From: Dehalococcoidia bacterium
Lineage (GTDB): Bacteria; Chloroflexota; Dehalococcoidia; Lucifugimonadales; Lucifugimonadaceae
Length of the DNA: 64,000 bases
Reading direction: 5' to 3'
NCBI GenBank assembly: GCA_028285005.1
Contig: JANQQP010000015.1
Coordinates: 62,001 to 126,000, forward strand
The position numbers and the translations under genes were made by a program. Below, piece after piece: positions 52,814 to 60,087 of this stretch; positions within the stretch are counted from its first letter, which is position 1, and every line of letters begins with the position of its first letter. The notes below the pieces were generated by a model that did not search any database, had not been told where the DNA came from, and was given only the letters and a program-made list of their open reading frames with translations.

Positions 52814-54931
52814 GTGGGAAAAACTCGCCTCAGGCCCACGCGCAGAAACGGCCCGAAGTCAGCGCACAAGCCCTCGGATTTCGAGAGTCCGCTTAGAGGC
52901 GCGCATTCCGCGCACGACCGGCGCACCAAAGACACTCTGAAACTTCAGTCCCTGGCTGGTAACCGCGCGGTGCAGCGGCTCATTCAGCGGCAAGACGAAG
53001 ACGAGATCCCGTCGTCTGAGCTATTCACAGTTCCCGGAGTCAAGCTGCCCGCTCCGGGCGGTGGCAAACCGTTGCCTGACGACCTGCGCGGAGACATGGA
53101 GCAGTCCTTCGGCCAGAGCTTCGAGGACGTTCGCGTCCACGAAGGCAGCGCGGCGGAGTCGGTCGGAGCGATCGCCTACACGCAGGGTTCCGACATCCAC
53201 TTCGCTCCCGGCAAATACCGCCCCGACTCTGACAGCGGCCGCGCTCTAGTTGGCCATGAACTCACACACGTAGTTCAGCAGCGAGCCGGAGTGGTCGACT
53301 CACCAACCGGTGACGGCGCACCGGTCAATGCAAGTTCTGTTCTCGAGGATGAAGCAGACCGGCTCGGCGCGCAGGCCGCACGCGGTGCGACCGTGCAGGC
53401 GAAGCGCCGCGGCTCTGGTGTCCAGCGTGCCGTCGCTCCCGTCCAACGCAATGGTGAAGATGAAGAACTCCAGGTGTCCGACGGCCTTCCGGCGTTCGGC
53501 AGCGGACGGACACGGGCATTGGTCGCTTTCTTTGAAGGTGGCGGCAATCCCGACCAGGCAAACGCTCAGACCCTTCAACAGCTCGCGCCTGCCGTGGCCG
53601 ATGTGGCCGCAGATCCGACCGCGCTGGCCGGCGGTCCTGAAGAAGTGCCGCAAGAAGTCCATGAGGCCGCCGCAGTGGCCGAAGACCACCCGGAGGCGGT
53701 GCTTGCCGAAGCGGGCCTGCTCGAAGAGGAGTCCGAGGGCGGCGACCGGAAGCCAACGGACGGCGCAGACGTTGGCGATGTGACGACAGAAGCGTCGACG
53801 CAATCCCCGCCCTCACAGTCGTCTGGCTCGACAGGCGGCATGACGGTCAGCCAGGGCCCTGACGAGGCGAAGAAGCCGGCGGAACGTGATCTTCGAATGA
53901 TCGCCGTTGCCGGTCAGGCAGTGGTCGAAGCACTGGTGGGACTCAAGACCGTCCATCAACCGGGTGAAAGTCTTGGCCAGAACATGGCTGAGGTGACCAA
54001 GGTCAACGAAGAGGTCGAAGAGGAGCGTAGCGAAGCCGTTCGGGATATGGCGCTCGAACAGGTGGGCGTAGTTGGCGCAATTGGCGAGGGCTTCAAGGAG
54101 ATTGGAGACGGCGGCAACTGGGAGCTTAGCGGGCGCGGAATAGCGGGAGGAGCGCTGGCCGGAGTCGGTGTCGTCGCCACACTGGCCAACACCATCCTCA
54201 ATGTTAAAGATGCCGTCGAAACGCTGAAAGATGACAGCGTAGATGTTGCTACTCGAGTAGATGCTGTCGGCCAGATCACCGAGGCCCTCGCGGAAGCAGG
54301 CGCAGCTACATCGTCCGCTGTAGAGATCGTTATGTCGTGGGGCGGAGCGGCAGACAAGTTTGTTGAGGCCGCCGGGACCTGGGGTGCCGCGTTCGGAATT
54401 GTCGCCGGTGGAGTGGCGGTCGCACGAGGTGTTGGAAAAGGTGCTCTTGCCGCCCATCGCAAGGGCAAGATGAAGAAGATCAAGGAACGCAGGCGCAAGG
54501 GCGGGAGCGAAGAGGACGAACGCATTGCGCAGGCCGCCGAAGCCGCTGAGCAGACCAACAAGGCCCGGATCAAGAGCGGTGTTACGGGTGCTGCCAAAGG
54601 CTTAGTCCCAATTGCGGCAGGCATCCTTGCCCTCTCTGGACTCGGTCCGGTCGGCTGGGGAATTGCAGCCGCTGTCGGTCTTGGGAGCGCCATCTACGCC
54701 GGGTTCAAGTGGTGGAAACGGCGCAAGAAGAGTTCGAAGAGGAAGAGTCGCCAGGAGGCGGCGCAACTCCTGCGGATAGCCAAGCTGATCAAGACCGGCC
54801 TCAACTCAGAAGACGAATCGGTGCGGACCGATTACCAGCAGATTGCGATTAGCATTGGCGCATCGAAGAAGAAGGTACGAAGCGGGGCGATCACTGCAAA
54901 GGAGCTGGCGAAGCTGCTGGGCGCAGATTAA
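52814..54931 (+). CDS. DUF4157 eCIS cargo protein with hydrophobic, possibly pore-forming C-terminus
   Basis: A 705-aa protein starting with GTG. The N-terminal motif LAGNRAVQRLIQRQ (47-60) and the DUF4157 domain (about 85-160) contain HELTH (148-152), a metalloprotease-like HExxH. A polar, acidic linker (200-360) follows. The C-terminal half has hydrophobic helices (GIAGGALAGVGVVATLANTI; GAAFGIVAGGVAVARGVGKGA; LVPIAAGILALSGLGPVGWG then IAAAVGLGSAIYAGFKWW), with a Lys/Arg-rich stretch after the last, like colicin-type hairpins. DUF4157 proteins are recognised eCIS effectors. It is divergent from the sheath gene and followed by a chaperone-like gene. The toxic activity is inferred. Confidence 0.85.
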   Translation: MGKTRLRPTRRNGPKSAHKPSDFESPLRGAHSAHDRRTKDTLKLQSLAGNRAVQRLIQRQDEDEIPSSELFTVPGVKLPAPGGGKPLPDDLRGDMEQSFGQSFEDVRVHEGSAAESVGAIAYTQGSDIHFAPGKYRPDSDSGRALVGHELTHVVQQRAGVVDSPTGDGAPVNASSVLEDEADRLGAQAARGATVQAKRRGSGVQRAVAPVQRNGEDEELQVSDGLPAFGSGRTRALVAFFEGGGNPDQANAQTLQQLAPAVADVAADPTALAGGPEEVPQEVHEAAAVAEDHPEAVLAEAGLLEEESEGGDRKPTDGADVGDVTTEASTQSPPSQSSGSTGGMTVSQGPDEAKKPAERDLRMIAVAGQAVVEALVGLKTVHQPGESLGQNMAEVTKVNEEVEEERSEAVRDMALEQVGVVGAIGEGFKEIGDGGNWELSGRGIAGGALAGVGVVATLANTILNVKDAVETLKDDSVDVATRVDAVGQITEALAEAGAATSSAVEIVMSWGGAADKFVEAAGTWGAAFGIVAGGVAVARGVGKGALAAHRKGKMKKIKERRRKGGSEEDERIAQAAEAAEQTNKARIKSGVTGAAKGLVPIAAGILALSGLGPVGWGIAAAVGLGSAIYAGFKWWKRRKKSSKRKSRQEAAQLLRIAKLIKTGLNSEDESVRTDYQQIAISIGASKKKVRSGAITAKELAKLLGAD

Positions 54932-54958
54932 TCGCCGCTCGATGACCAGGACCTTGTG

Positions 54959-55489
54959 ATGGCAGTCCCATATCTGACACTGGTCGGTGATTACCTCGAA
55001 TCCGAGGACATGGATGCACGTCTAGTGCGCGCCACTGACGCCCAGCCGCTTGACCAGCTCGTAGTCCCGATCCCACGGGACGATGAGCAGGGAGATTGGG
55101 AAGTCACAGTTCTCCAGCTTCCCGACATGGAAGATGACATTGAAGGCGCGTCGGCGGTTCAGTTTTTTGTGCCACTTGGCATCACGGCAGGTCCTGATGC
55201 CTCGGCCCGCGGTGAACTCGCACGTCTGCTCGCTCAGATCAACAACCTGCTAGCACTGATCGGGTTCTCATACCGAGAGATCGACGGCGGGGTAGTCTTT
55301 CGCCACATGGCGATCATCCCCGATTCGCCGGCCGCCTGGACCACGACGGTGCATGAGACGGTGTTCCTGGCCGTCTATCACATTGAGCAGTTCATCGAAC
55401 CGATCACGGCTGTCGCCGAAGGGCGTGCGTCGTTCGAGCAGGCGGCACGCGAATCCGGTGACCCCAGGCTCGCCGCTTCTGTGGAGTAG
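54959..55489 (+). CDS. Chaperone-like protein of the cargo module (YbjN/CesT-like)
   Basis: A 176-aa acidic cytoplasmic protein with alternating strands and helices. ARLLAQINNLLALIGFSYREIDGGVVFRHMAIIPD and the helical C-terminal HETVFLAVYHIEQFIEPITAV have the look of YbjN or type-III-secretion-chaperone folds. It lies between the two DUF4157 genes, with 27 bases before it and three bases after it. A role as a chaperone or loading factor for the preceding cargo is the most natural inference, but no sequence motif proves it. An in-frame GTG at 54956 immediately precedes the ATG. Confidence 0.6.
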   Translation: MAVPYLTLVGDYLESEDMDARLVRATDAQPLDQLVVPIPRDDEQGDWEVTVLQLPDMEDDIEGASAVQFFVPLGITAGPDASARGELARLLAQINNLLALIGFSYREIDGGVVFRHMAIIPDSPAAWTTTVHETVFLAVYHIEQFIEPITAVAEGRASFEQAARESGDPRLAASVE

Positions 55490-55492
55490 GCA

Positions 55493-56209
55493 ATGAGCCG
55501 CAAACGCAAGACGCCACCACGAAATCTCGATCGCCAGGCCGGAATGGTCTCCAGTAGTCGCAGTTGCTCCAATTCACAACGAGCCGGCAACGGCATCCTT
55601 CAACTTCAGGCAGCAGCAGGCAACCGAGCCGTCCGAGGGCTTGTCGCACAGCGGGACGTCGACGTTGCTGACCCATTGCTGGGCGATATGCCAGGAGCCG
55701 AAGCGCCTTCGCCACACGACCGAGGGTTCATCGTCGAAGGCGCTGCCCCGCCCTCTCGCTCCGGCGGCAAACGGCTTCCAACTCAACTCAGAGAGCAGAT
55801 GGAGCGTAGCTTCGGGACGGGGTTAGACAACGTGAAGGTGCACGAGAACGAGGACCTCGCCCGTGATATCGGAGCGCGGGCCGTTACGGTCGGCAACGAC
55901 ATCTACTTTGATGCCGGCAGCTACCAGCCGCACAGCGGCAGCGGGAAGCAGGTCATCGCCCACGAACTGACTCACGTCATCCAGCAACGAGCAGGCCGCG
56001 TTAGCGCGATGGATCATGCCAACAGACCCGGACTCAGCGTGAACACCGACCAGGCCTTGGAGAACGAGGCTGATCGGGGCGGCCGGCACGCCGCATGGCG
56101 GCTTCCGGTCAATCTGAAGGGCTCTGGCAGACCGGTGACGAGACCAGTCAATGTCACTGCCCAGGCCGACTCGGCTCAGCCGCCGTTGCGGTTCTCGCCT
56201 GCTGAGTGA
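55493..56209 (+). CDS. Stand-alone DUF4157 eCIS cargo protein
   Basis: A 238-aa protein made of an N-terminal basic region, the eCIS motif LQAAAGNRAVRGL (38-50), a linker and the DUF4157 domain, with HELTH at 157-161 and the conserved MERSFGTGLDNVKVHENEDLAR and NDIYFDAGSYQPHSGSGKQVIAHELTHVIQQ-like pattern. It ends soon after the domain, with no C-terminal toxin region. It could be a protease effector or a truncated member. The end overlaps the convergent DUF4255 gene by 34 bases. Confidence 0.88.
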   Translation: MSRKRKTPPRNLDRQAGMVSSSRSCSNSQRAGNGILQLQAAAGNRAVRGLVAQRDVDVADPLLGDMPGAEAPSPHDRGFIVEGAAPPSRSGGKRLPTQLREQMERSFGTGLDNVKVHENEDLARDIGARAVTVGNDIYFDAGSYQPHSGSGKQVIAHELTHVIQQRAGRVSAMDHANRPGLSVNTDQALENEADRGGRHAAWRLPVNLKGSGRPVTRPVNVTAQADSAQPPLRFSPAE

Positions 56210-56796
56210 ATCACTCGCCGCGGGAAGTCCGAATCCTCGATGTGACCAGTTCCGACCTCTACCGTCCTTACCGGCGGTCCCGGCTCCTCGATCACTGACG
56301 TGTCGAATGTTGCGGTCAATGTCAGGTCCACGGCCGGGCGCAGTTCGCCGCCGATCGCCGTCCAGAAGTCGGCATTGTCCGAACCGTCGAATCGTGCGAC
56401 CGATATCACCGGCAACGGCCTGAGTTGCGAGAACCCGTTGCTCAAGTAAGTAGGCTGGATCACGGTGTTGCGAAGCAGAGCAGAAAGCAAGCTGCCGAGC
56501 AGCTGGTGCTCAGTACGGACATCTCCGGCCCACGCAGTGACAAGGTAACGGCAGTCCACCCGTGGTAACACAGCCCTGCGAACGGTCCTGCCATTCACCT
56601 GCTGCATGCCGACCCCGGCCTCCTGCTCGTCCGAGTTCCGCTTCACATCCCAGAGGAACGCACTCACTGTTGGGCGCGTGACTGCTGTGCCCCAGTCACG
56701 GTCAGGCCGTTCGAACGCCACATCGACATCGGTCGGCGAGAGCGGCACCTCGGCCCTTATGTACGCCTCAAGCGATTCGTCTATGAGGTGGAACAT
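56176..56796 (-). CDS. DUF4255 protein, tail terminator/cap (Afp16/Pvc16-like)
   Basis: A 206-aa protein: MFHLIDESLEAYIRAEVPLSPTDVDVAFERPDRDW, SAFLWDVKRNSDEQEAG, RVDCRYLVTAWAGDVRTEHQLLGSLLSALLRNTVI. This is the DUF4255 pattern, found as the cap that ends the sheath-tube at the far end. It follows the AAA+ ATPase by 100 bases on the same strand. The 3' end overlaps the stand-alone cargo gene. Confidence 0.9.
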   Translation of the reverse strand: MFHLIDESLEAYIRAEVPLSPTDVDVAFERPDRDWGTAVTRPTVSAFLWDVKRNSDEQEAGVGMQQVNGRTVRRAVLPRVDCRYLVTAWAGDVRTEHQLLGSLLSALLRNTVIQPTYLSNGFSQLRPLPVISVARFDGSDNADFWTAIGGELRPAVDLTLTATFDTSVIEEPGPPVRTVEVGTGHIEDSDFPRRVIHSAGENRNGG

Positions 56797-56896
56797 GCTG
56801 TTCTAATCGGGCTCGGCTTACGCCTGATAGTTCAGTGTTGTCGGAGGAGCGTCTGACGCAGACCATAGCCGTCTCCCTGCGACGCAGACCGATAGA

Positions 56897-58933
56897 TCAA
56901 ATCTCAGACAGCAGCGAGTGATAATCCCCGAACTCCTCTGGTGTTATCAGCCTTCCAAGCTTTTCCAGTTCCCTCTGCAGCCCGTGGACAACGTGCCGCA
57001 TCGAGATCTCACGCTGCTCTGAAGCCGCCTTGAATGCTGCGGTCAGTGCGACGTTGCGAATGTTCCCGCCAGACACCCTGAACTGCTGTGCCAGGAACTC
57101 GAAATCAATATGGCCGGTCGGTGCAGTCGATGGGAACGAAAGCTGCCAGATCCTCAGCCGTTCGCTCTCGGACGGCATTGGGAAGTCGACACTCACATGG
57201 ATCCTTCTGAGGAACGCCTGGTCGATATTTCCCTGCAGGTTCGTGGCAAGGATCACGAGACCGTCGTAGGTCTCGAGCCGCTGCAGAAGGTAAGCGACCT
57301 CAATGTTGGCGTATCGGTCGTGCGCATCGCTCACCTCGGACCGCTTGCCAAACAGTGCGTCCGCCTCATCGAAGAACAGCACCATGTTCCCGGCCGCCGC
57401 GGCATCGAAGATGCGCTCCAGGTTTTTCTCCGTCTCACCGATGTACTTGCTGACCACGGTCGACAGGTCGATCTTGTACACATCCAGACCCAGATCGGCC
57501 GCGATCACTTCGGCTGCTAACGTCTTGCCCGTGCCCGAAACGCCGGAGAAGAGTGCGACGATTCCGGCCGACGGAACGGCCTTGAAGCCCCATTTGCCGT
57601 AGACCGTTGAGCCGTAGCTGTAGCGCTCTGTAAGCTCTCGGAGCTGCGACATCTCCCGGGCCGGAAGCACGAGGTCATCCCAGCTCCGGCTCGGCCGCAC
57701 CTGTAAGGCCAGCCTGTCCAGATGACCACCGGCAAGCCTGCGCACCGCCGAATCGACATCCCCGCCTTCCGCCGCCTGTGCTCTCGCCACCAGCCTCAAC
57801 TGATCGCGGTTCAGCCTGTGGCCGGATCCTGGCTCTTCGCCAATTACGGAGCGCCAGTCGTCTGGCGTGGCCGCTCCGTCCGAAACTTGAAATCCGCGCC
57901 ATGGCCGCATTGGCATTCGTTCGAGCGGCTGCTCATCTCGGGAGTTGATCGCGAACGACAGGTGTGCAGCCCGGTCGAGCCAGTGGGCGGTGTCAGGGCC
58001 GATCTCTCCGTCCGACTCAAGGATCACCGAGCTTCCAGAGACCGTTGCCTCACGGATCACGGAGCGCCACGACCTGTCATCCTTTGGTTCTGACACCACA
58101 AGGAACCGCGCGCCGGCCATCTTCTCCACCGCCAGTTCCTGCCGGGACTGCCGGTCCGCACCCGACACCACAGCCAACGAATGCGCGCCGTTTCCGGCGA
58201 CGGACCTCTCGAACATCAGTCGATTCTTCGGCAAGTCCGGGTCCGGCGACGTGTCGCCGGTGATCGCCCATACGACGCGGTCGGCAAGCCTGACGGAGCG
58301 AGTGCCCCACGGACCGGAGTCATCAATGGCGATCAGTTCTGCACGGCTTAGCGGAGCATCCAGCGAAGCCGCGGACGAGCCAGATCGCCCACTTGCGCCC
58401 GCCGGGAAGAGGTCATCCAGCATCGACAGCCATGGCCGGTTCGCCGAGACGTTGTCCTGCAGATACGCCAGCAGCCTCTGTTTCTGAGGATTGAGCTCGA
58501 TCGCTGCAATTACGGCAAACACTTCAAGGTCGAGCCCGCTGAGCCCAGCCGAGGCGGCGATGCCATAGAAGGGCTCATCTGACTCTGTGGCCTCTTCGTG
58601 TAAACGCTGCCCTGCCGATTTCAGATCCGGCTCGAACTGTGCTAGCGCCGGTGCTGTCTTGCCGCTATGCGGGCCATCGAGACCCGGCAGGCTGGATAGC
58701 AGGCGGTCGACTTCAGCGTCGTCTATGACAAGGCCGGCGAAATCACGCGGAGGCAAGCCCTCGATCCTGCGCTTGAGAGCGTGGAATTGGAGCAAGGCAG
58801 CAGCGAACATCTGCCATGCAGGAATCCCATTCGTTGGCGATGCCGTTGGCTTGCTGCCATTGCGTTTGATGGTAGCGCGCCGCTTCCCAGCCTCTGGCTT
58901 GATGCTCGTTTTGGTGCCGTTTCTGGTTGCCAT
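56897..58933 (-). CDS. eCIS AAA+ ATPase (Afp15/Pvc15-like)
   Basis: A 678-aa ATPase. The N-terminal half is a helical, degenerate region (IEGLPPRDFAGLVIDDAEVDRLLSSL). The C-terminal AAA+ domain has Walker A GVSGTGKT (464-471), Walker B VLFFDEAD (518-525), sensor NLQGN and the arginine finger FLRRIHVSVDFPMPSE. It is like the cytoplasmic ATPases that accompany contractile injection systems and are thought to help cargo loading or assembly. Only the second AAA domain looks functional. It is divergent from the dehydrogenase at 59074. Confidence 0.92.
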   Translation of the reverse strand: MATRNGTKTSIKPEAGKRRATIKRNGSKPTASPTNGIPAWQMFAAALLQFHALKRRIEGLPPRDFAGLVIDDAEVDRLLSSLPGLDGPHSGKTAPALAQFEPDLKSAGQRLHEEATESDEPFYGIAASAGLSGLDLEVFAVIAAIELNPQKQRLLAYLQDNVSANRPWLSMLDDLFPAGASGRSGSSAASLDAPLSRAELIAIDDSGPWGTRSVRLADRVVWAITGDTSPDPDLPKNRLMFERSVAGNGAHSLAVVSGADRQSRQELAVEKMAGARFLVVSEPKDDRSWRSVIREATVSGSSVILESDGEIGPDTAHWLDRAAHLSFAINSRDEQPLERMPMRPWRGFQVSDGAATPDDWRSVIGEEPGSGHRLNRDQLRLVARAQAAEGGDVDSAVRRLAGGHLDRLALQVRPSRSWDDLVLPAREMSQLRELTERYSYGSTVYGKWGFKAVPSAGIVALFSGVSGTGKTLAAEVIAADLGLDVYKIDLSTVVSKYIGETEKNLERIFDAAAAGNMVLFFDEADALFGKRSEVSDAHDRYANIEVAYLLQRLETYDGLVILATNLQGNIDQAFLRRIHVSVDFPMPSESERLRIWQLSFPSTAPTGHIDFEFLAQQFRVSGGNIRNVALTAAFKAASEQREISMRHVVHGLQRELEKLGRLITPEEFGDYHSLLSEI

Positions 58934-59073
58934 TGGGGATACACCGGATCACGACCGGGTTGCAGATACTGCCGACGCGCGAAGTGTATTCCGAGGACGG
59001 GAAATAGCCGTGCAGCGCCACAGCTCCGTGCTCACGGTGCGACATTGCCGCGCAACCGCTATCATCCGCCAGC

Positions 59074-60060
59074 ATGAACAGGAAAGTGCTCATAACCGAC
59101 TACGTGTGGCCCAGCCTTGATCCCGAACGGAAAGTCCTTGAAGACGCAGGATTCGAGCTTGTTGTTGCGCCGGATGGCGAAGAGGAAACCCTCGCCGGTC
59201 TCGCAACAGACGTCGACGCCATCATGTTCTGCTTCGCGCAGGTGACCGAAAAGGTCCTGCGTGCAGCACCGAAGTGCCTCATCGCAGCGCGTTATGGCAT
59301 CGGCGTCGACAACGTAGATATCCCTGTCTGCACGGAGCTTGGCATCGTCGTTACGAACGTGCCTGACTACTGCATCGACGAGGTAACTGAGCACACGTTC
59401 GGAATGGTGCTGGCGCTCAACCGTCGGCTCGTGCCGCACGACGCTGCCGTGAAATCCGGCGGCTGGAGTTCGGTCGCTCTCGACCAACCGATGAGACGGA
59501 TGAACGGAGCGACCTTCGGGGTCATTGGATTCGGCCGCATCGGACGGTCCGTCGGGTCAAGGGCAGCCGCGCTCGGCATGAATGTCCTCACTTACGACCC
59601 GATGCTGGAGCCAGGGCAGGATGTTGGCGGGGCGAGGAGCGTTACTCTCGACGAAGTGTTGACAGAGGCCGACTTCATCAGCGTCCACGTGCCGCTAACC
59701 GATGAGACCCGCGGCATGATCGGCAAGGAAGAACTGGCATCTATGAAGCCCGGTTCGATCATCGTCAACCCGGCTCGAGGCGGACTAATCGACGAGTTTG
59801 CGCTCGCAGACGCCCTCGCGTCCGGTCATCTTGCGGGCGCAGGGTTGGACGTAATGGAACCGGCGCCGCCAGCGTCGGAACACCCGTTGCTACAGCAGGA
59901 AAACGTGATCATCACGCCGCACACAGCCTTCTTCTCCCAGGCTTCGACGCTCGAACTGGAGACGAGGACGGCGCAGGAGGTTGTTCGGGTGGTCAACGGC
60001 GGAGAGCCAGAGAACTTCATCAACCCTGAAGTGAGCGGCAAGACGCGGGTTGGCATATAG
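59074..60060 (+). CDS. D-2-hydroxyacid dehydrogenase (phosphoglycerate dehydrogenase-like)
   Basis: A 328-aa NAD-dependent enzyme: LIAARYGIGVDNVDIPVCTELGIVVTNVPDYCIDEVTEH, the NAD loop GVIGFGRIGRSVGSRA with strand-two YDPM, the catalytic Arg in VNPARGGLIDE, Glu in VMEPAPPASEHPLL, and His in ITPHTAFFSQAS. It lacks a C-terminal ACT domain. It is distantly related to the protein at 33597. Its place next to the eCIS island is probably coincidental. Substrate unknown. Confidence 0.9.
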   Translation: MNRKVLITDYVWPSLDPERKVLEDAGFELVVAPDGEEETLAGLATDVDAIMFCFAQVTEKVLRAAPKCLIAARYGIGVDNVDIPVCTELGIVVTNVPDYCIDEVTEHTFGMVLALNRRLVPHDAAVKSGGWSSVALDQPMRRMNGATFGVIGFGRIGRSVGSRAAALGMNVLTYDPMLEPGQDVGGARSVTLDEVLTEADFISVHVPLTDETRGMIGKEELASMKPGSIIVNPARGGLIDEFALADALASGHLAGAGLDVMEPAPPASEHPLLQQENVIITPHTAFFSQASTLELETRTAQEVVRVVNGGEPENFINPEVSGKTRVGI

Positions 60061-60087
60061 ACCGCAGCACGGGCCCGCTTTGCGCCA

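Noticed and set aside
34811-58933. Prophage
   Set aside because: No terminase, portal, capsid, integrase or lysis genes; the presence of AAA+ ATPase, DUF4255 and DUF4157 genes fits an eCIS.
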